DNA of 64,000 nucleotides from Blautia schinkii. GTDB lineage: Bacteria; Bacillota; Clostridia; Lachnospirales; Lachnospiraceae. A model generated the notes under the pieces. The model had not been told where the DNA came from and did no database searches. It worked only from the letters and a program-made list of their open reading frames with translations. The DNA lies in contig NZ_JAAWUO010000001.1 of NCBI RefSeq assembly GCF_013304825.1, forward strand, positions 1-64,000, in the 5' to 3' direction. Positions 1-7,279 of the stretch are shown here, piece after piece; positions within the stretch are counted from its first letter, which is position 1, and each line of letters starts with the position of its first letter. The position numbers and the translations under genes are program-made.

Positions 1-2
1 AT

Positions 3-227
3 GTGACAGTTACTGCAGCTCCTGGTACAGAGCAGGAAAAGGATTATGCAATCACGGTTCCATCAGATAATTATGTATGGATCATGCTTCATGACGATAA
101 TTCTTATTACATTATGTATACAGATAAGGAGTGTAAAGAACTGTACGAGCCAGAGGAAGATGTGAAAGAAGATACACATCTCTATGCAGAGATTGAGTCT
201 TATGAAGAGGCGGAGGATGAAGTATGA
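3..227 (+). CDS. C-terminal part of an unrecognised protein (runs off the left edge)
   Basis: An open frame enters from the left edge and stops at 225-227, giving 74 visible residues. The visible part is acidic, with many Glu, Asp and Tyr residues and an EEAEDEV-like end, and has no membrane segment. I do not recognise the family. It overlaps the start of the following sigma-factor gene (ATG at 217) by 11 bases, so the two were probably co-transcribed and translationally coupled; a role linked to that sigma factor is possible but only an inference from position. The GTG at position 3 should not be read as the true start. Confidence 0.5.
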   Translation: MTVTAAPGTEQEKDYAITVPSDNYVWIMLHDDNSYYIMYTDKECKELYEPEEDVKEDTHLYAEIESYEEAEDEV

Positions 228-611
228 GGAGTTTGAGCGTATTTATCAGGAATATTATCTGAAAATTTTGACATTTATACATAAAAGAGTTCCTGATCTG
301 TATGAAGCGGAAGAACTGACTGGAGATGTATTTCTGTCTTTTTACAGAAATATGGACAGTTATGATGAAGAAAAAGGTAGTATAGCTACCTGGTTGTATG
401 CAATCACAGCAAACCGCCTGAAAAACTATTATAGGGATAAAAAGACTCATTATTCTCTGGAAATCCTGAAGCAGCAGACGGAAGATTTTATTATCAGAAA
501 AGTTCCACAGAGCTTGGCAGGCAGATGAATTTATCACCGGGAAATGTAAGGATGATACAGAAACGTGCTCTGGAGAAGTTGCGAATGATTATGGAAAAAC
601 AGGGGGAATAG
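217..611 (+). pseudogene. ECF-type RNA polymerase sigma factor, internally deleted
   Basis: Starting at ATG 217 behind a GGCGGAGG site, the first 100 residues are a sigma-70 region 2: FERIYQEYYLKIL, then LTGDVFLSFYRN, then the WLYAITANRLKNYYRDKK segment that binds core polymerase and the -10 element. The frame stops at 526-528. In another frame a second piece (525-611) reads SPGNVRMIQKRALEKLRMIM, the recognition helix end of sigma region 4, followed by a stop at 609-611. The first helices of region 4 are missing, so a deletion joined the two parts out of frame. The product would lack -35 recognition and is probably inactive. The upstream overlapping gene may have been its operon partner. Confidence 0.75.
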
Positions 612-710
612 GCGTTCAGGCTACAGAGACTCTGCCTGAACTGACTGGGGATAATGCATTGTAATAGATTATGAAAGCCGGATGACATATTTCAGATATG
701 AGATATTTGC

Positions 711-842
711 ATAGGGCAGTTTGATGAGGAGGGAAATAAGTGGGCTGCATTTGTATTAGATCTGTCTTTTATAGGATGGAGCCTTCTGGGAATTATAACA
801 TTCGGGTTGGTTAATATATTCTTTGCCGGACCATATCAGTAT
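711..842 (+). pseudogene. DUF975 family membrane protein fragment
   Basis: The frame read from 711 gives a segment (KWAAFVLDLSFIGWSLL, then a glycine/isoleucine-rich membrane stretch ending FFAGPYQY) that matches the conserved late part of DUF975 integral membrane proteins of Firmicutes. No start codon or N-terminal half is present, and the frame runs straight into a transposase tail. This is a remnant of a once longer gene. DUF975 has no established function. The identification rests on the WxxFxLDLSFIGW and P-Y motifs and was not checked by search. Confidence 0.55.
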
Positions 843-962
843 TTAACACAGGGTAAATATGTGCACATTTACAATTTTGAACGTTGTCATTCTGCACTCA
901 ATAATCAGACACCGGCATCCTGCTATTATCCGATTCTGTTACTGGATAATCATGCGGCCTAA
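843..962 (+). pseudogene. IS3-family-like transposase C-terminal fragment
   Basis: In the same open frame as the DUF975 fragment, residues after YLTQGK read YVHIYNFERCHSALNNQTPAS and then a short tail to the stop at 960-962. The pattern IYNxERxHSALxxxTPA is the end of the DDE integrase core of IS3-type transposases. Only about 40 residues remain, so an insertion sequence went into the DUF975 gene and was later almost wholly deleted. A small G-rich/C-rich hairpin follows at about 962-980. No terminal inverted repeat could be assigned. Confidence 0.55.
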
Positions 963-1144
963 GGGGGGATTTTCTCCCCTACTCAGTTACATATATCAGT
1001 TCATTATAAAAAGCTTAGATTTTTGTCTTGACAACTGAACCACTATACACTCCGTACCCAGTAACGGGAAAGATACATAAATAGTCAAAAAGTACGTATA
1101 CTATCTTCCATGTAGAAAGTAAATTTTTATACAGGAGGACAGAC

Positions 1145-1579
1145 ATGGACAACAGCACAAAGAAACTGTTAGAAGAATGCAGTGTCGGATGCAAGATGGG
1201 AATTGAGAGCATGGAACAGGTACAGCATCATGTGACAGATGCCAAAATCGCAGCAACGATTGAAAAATCCTGTTCAAAACACAAGGAACTGGAAGAGGAA
1301 ATTTCCAAAATACTTCTTCGCGCAGGCCAGCCGGAGAAAGAACCGGGTGTTATGGTATCCACATTTTCGTGGATGACGACAGGTGTAAAAATGATGACCG
1401 GAGAAGATGAGAATAAACAGGCGGTTAAGATCATCATGAATGGCTGCAACATGGGAACCCAGTCTATCACAGAAGCCATGCACCAATGCAAAGATGCGTC
1501 GTCCGAAAGTATTTCCATTGCAAAGAAGCTTATTGGAATGGAAGAGAATCTGCGGGATGATATGCAGAAATATTTGTAA
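1145..1579 (+). CDS. Four-helix-bundle (DUF2383/ferritin-like) protein
   Basis: A 144-residue soluble protein with a strong ribosome site (AGGAGG, 7 bases before ATG 1145). It is almost wholly helical, with two halves that look alike: GCKMGIESMEQVQHHV and NGCNMGTQSITEAMHQC each start a helix containing Gly-Cys/Met-Gly. This resembles the PA2169/DUF2383 four-helix-bundle group, which is built like ferritins. Several His, Glu and Cys residues could bind metal, but no ferritin ExxH di-iron motif is evident. It appears intact although it lies between decayed genes, and ends 30 bases before a group II intron remnant. Function is unknown; the family call is moderate. Confidence 0.6.
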   Translation: MDNSTKKLLEECSVGCKMGIESMEQVQHHVTDAKIAATIEKSCSKHKELEEEISKILLRAGQPEKEPGVMVSTFSWMTTGVKMMTGEDENKQAVKIIMNGCNMGTQSITEAMHQCKDASSESISIAKKLIGMEENLRDDMQKYL

Positions 1580-1609
1580 GCTGAGAACCTGCATTTTCCT
1601 TCCGTAGTG

Positions 1610-1942
1610 TGTAAAAGGAAGGTATGCCCGACAACCAGCAAGAAGAAATTTGCAAAGAAATGTAAAGAGGTTCACAGGCTGATAGGCAGCATGCGGACTT
1701 TGAGAGTAAAAGAAATCATTTCCAAGCTTAATGAGATACTGACTGGTTATTTCCATTACTATGGCATCACTGACAATTCAGAGAGAATCACAGCATTTCG
1801 TTATAATGTTATGAAAAGCCTTTTCTACTGGCTGAACAGAAGAAGCCAGAAGAAAAGCTACAACTGGGTAGAGTTTCTGAATATGATTGATAACAGTTAC
1901 CCGTTAGTAAGAGCAAGAATATATGTCAGTATATACGATTGA
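1610..1942 (+). pseudogene. Group II intron reverse transcriptase/maturase, C-terminal fragment
   Basis: About 110 residues match the end of bacterial group II intron-encoded proteins: the thumb/maturase segment KKCKEVHRLIGSMRTLRVKEII, then LTGYFHYYGITDNS, RYNVMKSLFYWLNRRSQKKSYNW and the closing YPLVRARIYVSIYD. The reverse transcriptase palm, including the YADD box, is absent, so the intron is 5'-truncated and cannot move by itself. The typical intron 3' end follows directly, and the left junction falls just after the four-helix-bundle gene. Confidence 0.85.
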
Positions 1943-1968
1943 TAAATGTGAACGATTCGTTTCGTAAA

Positions 1969-2043
1969 GAGCCGGATGCGGGAAAGCCGCAAGTCCGGAT
2001 TCTGCGAGGGGCGTACGACCGCAAGGGGTGCGTCTACTCAACC
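1969..2043 (+). ncRNA. Group II intron domains V and VI (3' end of the truncated intron)
   Basis: Domain V is visible at 1969-2002: arms GAGCCGGATGCGG and CCGCAAGTCCGGATTC pair around a GAAA-type loop, as in the catalytic hairpin of all group II introns. Domain VI follows (GGGGCGTACGACC, GCAAGG, GGTGCGTCTACTC), with the branch-point arm and an end like CTACTCAACC. With the upstream maturase fragment this defines the 3' boundary of an intron near 2043. The RNA cannot splice because domains I-IV are missing. Confidence 0.75.
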
Positions 2044-2251
2044 CATGAAATACCTATGTATTTCCAGCTTTAAGATGATCATCGATCTGATCAAGTCCGG
2101 GTATGGAATCTCATTTGTATATGAAGTACTTGCCAAAAGCGACCCGGAGCTTGGAATCTTTACACTGAAGGGTGAGTCCATAGTCAGAGAATTTAATGTT
2201 AGTTATCTGAAGCATGCGGATGTGAGGGAGAAGATGGAATGGTTTTTATGA
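2044..2251 (+). pseudogene. LysR-type regulator, C-terminal fragment
   Basis: After the intron end the frame continues as SSFKMIIDLIKSGYGISFVYEV and ends EFNVSYLKHADVREKMEWFL, stop at 2249-2251. This is the closing part of a LysR effector-binding domain, where the signature is a helix, K/SGxGISFxY and a final helix. The DNA-binding N-terminus is absent. The likely history is that the group II intron inserted in the lysR gene and a later deletion removed the 5' exon and most of the intron. Confidence 0.65.
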
Positions 2252-2258
2252 CCGCGTC

Positions 2259-2309
2259 TTTCGCACTCTGCTGAACTGTCTTAAATGCATTATTTACGAG
2301 GATTGCTAT
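2259..2309. repeat. Diverged 51-bp repeat, copy A (copy B at 46598-46649)
   Basis: The stretch TTAAATGCATTATTT, two bases, then GAGGATTGCTAT (2281-2309) recurs at 46620-46649 with one extra base and two mismatches; weaker similarity (TTTCGCACTCTG against TTTCACATTCTG) extends upstream. Both copies are intergenic and precede an unrelated gene. It could be a shared promoter, a small interspersed repeat or the edge of a lost element. The rest of 2252-2449 is AT-rich and probably holds the subtilase promoter. Confidence 0.4.
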
Positions 2310-2449
2310 GGATTTTGGAATGCTGATAGAAGTGAAGATCCTAAAATAATAGTTGCGCCTTTAAGAAGTTGCTTTGCCATGAAGTAGCTCTCGCAATTCG
2401 CATAGAATACATATAATATAAGTAAGTGTGCAATGAAAAGGAATCATTT

Positions 2450-3286
2450 ATGGCAGACCAGAAAATAGATAACCTTTTAAATCTTGCAATGGATGCAACC
2501 CCACAGGAGCGTAGAAAGTCGGGAAATCTTAATGTAGGATATGATCCTGCAACCAGGCTATGGGATGTGATCATAAAGTACAGCGGACCGGAAAGTGGCC
2601 TGGCTGGAAATGGAATTCAGGTAGTGCCACTGTTAGGCGGCTATGCAGTGGTAACTTTGCCGGAAAGTGAGATTGATAAGTATTCCCACAGAGCGCAGGT
2701 GGAATTTATGGAGAAGCCAAAACGGTTGTATTTTGAATTGTTTCAGGCAAAGGGTGCCAGCTGTATCCGAACAGTGCAGACTGGCAGAGACGGGCTGACA
2801 GGAAAAGGAATTCTGATAGGTATAGTCGATTCCGGAGTTGATTATTATCACACGGATTTCAGAAATGCAGATGGAAGCAGCAGGATTTTGCGGCTGTGGG
2901 ACCAGAGTATCCCGGGAAAACCACCGCAGGGATATGTGACAGGAACAGAATATACGAAAGAAGAAATAGATGAGGCGCTTGCACTTGGAGAAAACCAGGG
3001 CAGGCGCCTTGTTCCATCTGGGGATTACAGTGGACATGGAACCTCTGTGCTGGGAATCGCGGCAGGAAATGGGAGAGCTTCCGATGGAGTCAATCAGGGA
3101 GTAGCTTATGAGAGTGACCTGATAGTGGTAAAAATGGGGATTCCCAGAGAAAATTCTTTCCCAAGAACAACCGAACTGATACAGGGAATTGATTATTTGG
3201 TGCGTCAGTCATTGTCTTTGGGGCGGCCGATTGCTATCAATATCAGTTTTGGGAATAATTATGGGTCACATGAACCTTATAATTAA
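2450..3286 (+). pseudogene. S8 subtilase (CspA/B-like), N-terminal half, split by the mobile element
   Basis: ATG 2450 (site AAAGGA) is preferred over the upstream GTG 2426. The protein has an N-terminal prodomain-like region (about 1-110), then the S8 fold with catalytic Asp127 in GIVDSGVDYYHTDF and His196 in SGHGTSV, and runs to NISFGNNYGSH. There the gene is cut at 3267-3270, and the last few residues and stop come from inserted DNA. The matching second half, with the catalytic Ser, begins at 22931. No signal peptide is visible, as in Clostridial CspA/B-type peptidases, which act in spore germination; a germination role here is only an inference. As it stands the gene is inactivated, but precise excision would restore it in frame. 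Confidence 0.85.
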
Positions 3287-3293
3287 GGGAAAA
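3267..3293. repeat. Left attachment site (attL): CACA core plus inverted repeat
   Basis: The host gene leaves its frame after CACA at 3267-3270. TTATAATTAAGGGAAAA at 3277-3293 is the left inverted repeat; its reverse-complement partner at the right end is TTTTCCCCTAGTTATAA, 15 of 17 positions matching. A short core flanked by imperfect inverted arms is the usual substrate of large serine recombinases. The exact crossover dinucleotide within CACA cannot be fixed from one sequence. Confidence 0.75.
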
Positions 3294-3298
3294 CATAA

Positions 3299-3343
3299 GA
3301 AAACACTGATATTTCCTGTGTTTTCAGGCAATTCAGTGTTTTA
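3299..3343 (-). terminator. Terminator of the ribbon-helix-helix gene
   Basis: Outer arms AAACACTGA (3301-3309) and TCAGTGTTT pair, with an inner CCTG/CAGG hairpin. On the minus strand the hairpin is followed by a T-containing stretch. It overlaps the stop codon of the minus-strand gene at 3341. Confidence 0.5.
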
Positions 3344-3511
3344 CTCGGATTCATGTTTGGTTGTTGTTTGAGTCTTATAATACTCGGTCAGGATCATGTT
3401 AATCTGCTGGGAACGTGTACGATAGTTCGCTTTTGCATCCTTATCAATCTCAGCAACCAGTTCTTTGGACAAAGTAGTATAGACCTGAATATTGTTGGAA
3501 CTGATAGCCAT
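3341..3511 (-). CDS. Ribbon-helix-helix (CopG/Arc-like) DNA-binding protein
   Basis: A 56-residue protein from ATG 3511, chosen because GGAGGTG sits 8 bases upstream, rather than the longer frame from 3529. The sequence has the beta strand IQVYTTLS followed by helix KELVAEIDKDAKAN, the turn YRTRSQQ and helix INMILTEYYK, the ribbon-helix-helix pattern of small plasmid and transposon repressors. It is the first gene at the left end of the element, transcribed outward. A perfect 15-bp palindrome lies just upstream in its promoter, so autorepression, possibly with control of excision or of neighbouring genes, is likely but inferred. Confidence 0.75.
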   Translation of the reverse strand: MAISSNNIQVYTTLSKELVAEIDKDAKANYRTRSQQINMILTEYYKTQTTTKHESE

Positions 3512-3533
3512 GTGGCACCTCCGATTCAATTTA

Positions 3534-3548
3534 ATAGAATTATTCTAT
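3534..3548. promoter_or_regulatory. Perfect palindrome, candidate operator of the RHH repressor
   Basis: ATAGAAT-T-ATTCTAT is a perfect inverted repeat centred 30 bases upstream of the RHH gene start, in the region between that gene and the rightward tnpV promoter region. Small RHH repressors bind such sites as dimers of dimers. Binding is inferred from position and symmetry only. Confidence 0.5.
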
Positions 3549-3667
3549 CATACTTCTTCGGGAGGGGCAATGTGAACTGAAAATTGAAGAATTATTGTTA
3601 CTGTAAAATTGGAACGGTCGTAAAGAAAATCTATGAATAGAGAACGATAAGAAAGGTAGAACAGACA

Positions 3668-4048
3668 ATGAAGAAAACAATTTTTGAAGAGATGGGCGGT
3701 ACTTATATCAGACATGGGGATTATCTTATCCCTGCTCTTACCTTACCGAAGGAAGAAGAACAAAGGGTTGTCGGTGTATGGGGACAAAGACATTTGCGGT
3801 ATTTGAAGGAATACCGCAGATTGCTATATCTGAATATGCTTACAAGCGGCAGGCTGAATGGTTATTTGGCTGATATAGAAGAACAGGCACAGGAACGCTT
3901 TGAAAGACTTGTAGAACAGATGAAACAGGCACAAGGCATTACAGAACAGCTAAAGGTGGAAAATGTCTTGGAATGGATAGGAAGAATGAACAATATACAA
4001 GTATGTGCGAGGGAGATTGTGGATAAAGAGATAATTTATCAAGAATGA
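3668..4048 (+). CDS. tnpV: TnpV family transposon-encoded protein
   Basis: A 126-residue protein. Its first part (IFEEMGGTYIRHGDYLIPALTLP) and the following helical region (VGVWGQRHLRYLKEYRRLLYLNML, SGRLNGYLADIEEQAQERFERLVEQM) match TnpV proteins of Tn4451-type Clostridial elements. TnpV is a standard accessory of these transposons with no assigned reaction. The helix-rich end suggests oligomerisation or DNA association. It is the first plus-strand gene of the element and is followed by a repeat region and a strong hairpin. Confidence 0.8.
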   Translation: MKKTIFEEMGGTYIRHGDYLIPALTLPKEEEQRVVGVWGQRHLRYLKEYRRLLYLNMLTSGRLNGYLADIEEQAQERFERLVEQMKQAQGITEQLKVENVLEWIGRMNNIQVCAREIVDKEIIYQE

Positions 4049-4178
4049 AATGTAAGATAAATAGTGTATAAAATGTAGCAGGGCATCATAAGATAAAATT
4101 GTAATTGCATTTTCCACATAGTTCGTGTAAAATGTAATTAGAAAAGCTGTGCATCAGCGGTGGGTTGACACCTAAAAT

Positions 4179-4280
4179 CTGATACGTTTTCCGAACGAAG
4201 GTGTCGGAGGTTGGCAGGCAACGGAAAAACCTGATATTTTCCAGACGAAGGTGCTGGAGGTTGGCAGACAACGGAAAAAT
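4179..4280. repeat. Two tandem imperfect 50-bp repeats downstream of tnpV
   Basis: Copy 1 (4179-4229) and copy 2 (4231-4280) share CTGATA, TTTTCC, GACGAAGGTG-like, GGAGGTTGGCAG and CAACGGAAAAA. No convincing gene crosses them. They could be recombinase or accessory-protein binding sites, iterons, or a structured leader; the sequence does not decide. The remaining part of 4049-4357 holds only the hairpin at 4289-4329. Confidence 0.55.
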
Positions 4281-4288
4281 CAACCATG

Positions 4289-4329
4289 AGAAGGGAATGT
4301 TTAGTGCTGCGGCGTGAACATTCCCTTCT
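4289..4329 (+). terminator. Strong hairpin between tnpV and the PBECR4-like gene
   Basis: AGAAGGGAATGTT (4289-4301) pairs perfectly with AACATTCCCTTCT (4317-4329) around a 15-base loop. It is followed by CTAAATTTTA, not a clean T-run, so it may be a weak terminator or an mRNA-stabilising or regulatory stem. Confidence 0.5.
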
Positions 4330-4357
4330 CTAAATTTTATGGGATAAGGATTAAGTT

Positions 4358-5023
4358 ATGGACAAAAGACGTGCAATTCAGATTATGACAAAAGCGGCAC
4401 AACTATATAAAGAACATCTTGAGGATCAGAAGGTTTTGTTCCTATATGGCTTACCGAAAGAGGTGAATAAGCAATTACAGGAAAGTAATAAGATTTTGTC
4501 ATCTGTACAGGGATATGAAGTTGTTTTCCATAGATACAATTTTTTACATTTGACAGGAGTTCGATTGAATAAAAAAGAGACAGCTTCTGCAATTCATTTT
4601 TACCAGAAATGCCTGGATAAGCGATTAACAGAAAATGATTTTGTTTTTGCAAAAGATGGCTCTACGGGGCAAAAATTGGATATATTGGAACGTATGATGC
4701 TTATTAAGAAAAACGTAACAATGATAGGAGAATTTACAGATCGAGGACCGAAATTATATACAGAAAAAGCTGCCGGGAATATATGTGGTTGTATTGGCTT
4801 CGTAAAAGATAAAAATACGAAATTAAATGTACCGAACACATTGCTGAAAAAGGACATCAGAGATGTAACAGCACAGCCTACATATAAAGTATTTGCTGTA
4901 ATATCAAAACACTATACAGATGAGAAATATACAAATCTTGTGAAGATGGACAAAAGTATTGATTTGAAAGAGTGTTGTTTCTCAGAAACAATAGAAAATA
5001 TGATAGATAGAGAAAATCTATAA
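4358..5023 (+). CDS. PBECR4-like nuclease-domain protein
   Basis: A 221-residue soluble protein. The middle and end (HRYNFLHLTGV, AIHFYQKCLDKRL, LERMMLIKKNVTMIGEF, LYTEKAAGNICGCIGF) match the pattern of PBECR4, one of the phage-borne barnase/EndoU/colicin/RelE-like RNase folds common in Firmicute prophages and mobile elements. Members are thought to act as toxins or host-takeover RNases; no reaction has been shown for this one. The gene stands alone between two hairpins and no obvious antitoxin gene adjoins it, so a plain toxin-antitoxin reading is not supported. Family assignment is by eye. Confidence 0.55.
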   Translation: MDKRRAIQIMTKAAQLYKEHLEDQKVLFLYGLPKEVNKQLQESNKILSSVQGYEVVFHRYNFLHLTGVRLNKKETASAIHFYQKCLDKRLTENDFVFAKDGSTGQKLDILERMMLIKKNVTMIGEFTDRGPKLYTEKAAGNICGCIGFVKDKNTKLNVPNTLLKKDIRDVTAQPTYKVFAVISKHYTDEKYTNLVKMDKSIDLKECCFSETIENMIDRENL

Positions 5024-5036
5024 TGAAATATAAAGA

Positions 5037-5080
5037 AACCATGCTACTGCTTTTTGTAACAGTATCATGGTTTTATTGTT
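5037..5080 (+). terminator. Rho-independent terminator of the PBECR4-like gene
   Basis: AACCATGCTACTG pairs with CAGTATCATGGTT (one mismatch) and is followed by TTATTGTTTG. It begins 13 bases after the stop at 5023. Confidence 0.7.
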
Positions 5081-5197
5081 TGTCGTCTATATTTTAAGTT
5101 GATTATTACTTTACAAAATTGGCAATGTTATAATTATCATTGATTTTAGAAGAAGGGAGTATCGAGGGAAATTAGTGGAACTGGTTTTGCAAGCATA

Positions 5198-5236
5198 GCG
5201 TTTGGATATCCAAACGCACTTTGGGAGCCCCCCAAA
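5198..5236. repeat. Perfect 20-bp palindrome plus adjacent hairpin
   Basis: GCGTTTGGATATCCAAACGC (5198-5217) is a perfect palindrome, and TTTGGG/CCCAAA around AGCCC (5220-5236) forms a second hairpin next to it. They lie in the gene-free 5081-5288 stretch downstream of the relaxase. ACGCACTTTG occurs here and again at 5322-5332. Possible roles are a single-strand origin, a second DNA-processing site or a regulator site. Nothing else is seen in this stretch. Confidence 0.5.
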
Positions 5237-5288
5237 CCCCATTTGTTGGCTTTACAAAGTAGGAATTTTTTGCTCAAGATAAAAAGAG

Positions 5289-5328
5289 AGTGCGTAAGCG
5301 GAAAGAAATCAAATTATGCTTACGCACT
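5289..5328 (-). terminator. Terminator of the relaxase operon
   Basis: AGTGCGTAAGC and GCTTACGCACT form a perfect 11-bp stem. On the minus strand it is followed by TCTCTTTTTATC, so it ends transcription of the minus-strand par-rep-mob genes, about 105 bases past the relaxase stop. Confidence 0.65.
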
Positions 5329-5434
5329 TTGTGCCTCACTTTTGCTCGGTGGTTAGCAGTTTGTGAATTATTGGGATGAAGCAATATAACTGTTTTGAGA
5401 AAACGGGATATTTTTTATATTAGTAGTTTAAACA

Positions 5435-7144
5435 TTATAGTTCTGTGTTGTGCGATTTTTGCCTGGATTGAACAGGATGTTTTTTTTGCAATTCCTGTTT
5501 CCTCTGATATTCAAGTTCCCAGGTACGATGAGAGAAGCTATAGGGATCTTCCATATTGAGATCATCCACTTCATGGGTTGCGATATCACGATAGTGATAG
5601 TCATAATATTCACCAAAAGTACCTTTGAGCTGCTCAATCAGTTTCTCTCGGAAAGTAGGTCGTATCTGGATTCTGGCATCCAGTAATTCTGTATATTGCT
5701 CTGGTTTAGGCCGGAGTTTTTCCTCTTGGAAAGCGACAGCATCTTTTTCAAGCTGCTCTTTGAGAGCCATATCCTGAGAATCGAGAATATCCAGATTCTT
5801 ATCCATCTGGTCGTATTTTCTGGAAAGGCTCGCCATATCTTTCTCTGTGGAGCATTCAGCCTGAAACAGCAGCTGTTCTTTGGCAGATTTCAGTTCCTCG
5901 ATTTCTTCTGTTACGGTTGTAAGCTGCTGGTTTAACTTTATATGCTGGAAAGGATTTAGAATACTGGTTTTACTTTTTTGCACATTTAGTTCTTTCTTTT
6001 CAGTAACTTTCGCTTTGAGCTTTTTCTTAATGGTATCATATTTATTTAGGATAGGACGAAAATGCTGCATCCAGTCATGGACCACTTCTTTTTGCATTTC
6101 ATTATGAAGTAAATGATATTGTGTAAAAATCATATGATTGCGGATTGCTTCTAATGTTTCTGCAATTACCGGAATAGATTTTTCGACAGCTTGAACCAAT
6201 TTTTTTATCTGTGTTTTTAATTCCCGTAGTATTCTGTTATCCGCACGAACCCGACGGTTGATTTCACACCGGTCTGCTATCATGCCTTTCTTTTCCATAT
6301 TCTGGGCAATGTAGCCTTCGTGGATGGTTGGCTGTTCAGTGATTCCCTGAGCTGCAAAACTGCGGTGATCAATGGCGGCATTTATCTGATTAAGGGCAAG
6401 CATTTTATTTACGGCATCTGCCCAGTTTGCTCTCCAGAGGCAGAGCTGTTCCTCACTGTTCCATTGTTCGGAAATCGGGTTTTGTCTGCCATACCGGGTG
6501 CTTTTTGGATGTTTGTCGATACGTTCATAACCTTTCTCCTGTGCTGCCGAGGGAGTCAGATATACTTTCTTTTTCCCAGCTTTATAACGATACTGTTTTT
6601 CCCAGCCCTCTTTCTGAGCATCCTTAAATTCAGAAGCAGTAAATCCCTTTTCCTCTCCATCTTTGATGCATAGATATTCTTTTTCGGTTTTATACTGCCA
6701 TGTTCCGTTTTCGTTTAATGGACGGACAGTAAGTAGAATGTGTGCATGGGGATTGTGACCATCTGTATCGTGAATGGCGAAATCGGCACACATTCCCATA
6801 TCTACAAAATTCTTTTGAATAAAATTCTGAAGAAGAGAAATATTGCTGTCTTTATCCAACTCAATAGGGAGTGCGACAACAAATTCTCTTGCCAGTCGGC
6901 TGTCTTTTGTTTTTTCAGCAGCTTCTACAGCATTCCAGAGTTGCTCCCGGTTTTTCCATTTAGGCGGAGCCATAGGGGGAAGCATTACTTCCTGATAGAT
7001 CAGTCCATGTTTTCGGGTGTAGTCATGCTGGATGCCATCGTAATCATTGTATATGCGGCTACAGCTCATATAAGCAGATGCAGCGACAGCAGACCGCCCG
7101 GAACCACGGCTGACGACCTTGGCTTGCATATGATAAATTGCCAT
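5435..7144 (-). CDS. MobA/MobL family relaxase (MOB-Q type)
   Basis: A 569-residue protein from ATG 7144, preferred over GTG 7153 because AGGAGG lies 9 bases upstream of the ATG. Residues 1-230 form the HUH relaxase domain: an N-terminal catalytic region (SGRSAVAASAYMS, with Tyr25 a candidate nucleophile) and the metal-binding triad HNPHAH at 130-135. The C-terminal half is long, charged and coiled-coil-like, as in MobA/MobL proteins. The enzyme nicks oriT on one strand and leads it into a recipient using another element's secretion channel. The matching oriT lies just upstream at 7221-7259. It is the last gene of the minus-strand block. Confidence 0.92.
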   Translation of the reverse strand: MAIYHMQAKVVSRGSGRSAVAASAYMSCSRIYNDYDGIQHDYTRKHGLIYQEVMLPPMAPPKWKNREQLWNAVEAAEKTKDSRLAREFVVALPIELDKDSNISLLQNFIQKNFVDMGMCADFAIHDTDGHNPHAHILLTVRPLNENGTWQYKTEKEYLCIKDGEEKGFTASEFKDAQKEGWEKQYRYKAGKKKVYLTPSAAQEKGYERIDKHPKSTRYGRQNPISEQWNSEEQLCLWRANWADAVNKMLALNQINAAIDHRSFAAQGITEQPTIHEGYIAQNMEKKGMIADRCEINRRVRADNRILRELKTQIKKLVQAVEKSIPVIAETLEAIRNHMIFTQYHLLHNEMQKEVVHDWMQHFRPILNKYDTIKKKLKAKVTEKKELNVQKSKTSILNPFQHIKLNQQLTTVTEEIEELKSAKEQLLFQAECSTEKDMASLSRKYDQMDKNLDILDSQDMALKEQLEKDAVAFQEEKLRPKPEQYTELLDARIQIRPTFREKLIEQLKGTFGEYYDYHYRDIATHEVDDLNMEDPYSFSHRTWELEYQRKQELQKKHPVQSRQKSHNTEL

Positions 7145-7220
7145 ATCTGGCACCTCCTTTCGATGTTGCCTGCAACAGCGGATAGCCCTCGGCAGAGCGC
7201 ACGAGCCCCGTAGGGGATAC

Positions 7221-7259
7221 CACCGCCCGATTTATCGGGTGGTGAGTAAGTGCGCCCTT
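7221..7259 (-). other. oriT: Origin of transfer (oriT), MOB-Q type
   Basis: CACCGCCCGAT (7221-7231) and ATCGGGTGGTG (7234-7244) form an inverted repeat with one G-T pair, followed two bases later by TAAGTGCGCCCTT (7247-7259). An inverted repeat next to TAAGTGCGCCCT is the conserved oriT layout for RSF1010/pSC101-type MobA relaxases, nicked close to this motif. It sits 77 bases upstream of the relaxase start, the usual place. Strand of nicking is inferred from family knowledge. Confidence 0.8.
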
Positions 7260-7279
7260 CGGGAGTAGAACTTGTGTAT

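Noticed and set aside
4179-4280. CRISPR array
   Set aside because: Only two imperfect adjacent copies without unique spacers and no cas genes.
5450-7213. Several plus-strand open frames opposite the relaxase
   Set aside because: They have no ribosome sites or recognisable families and mirror the relaxase codons.
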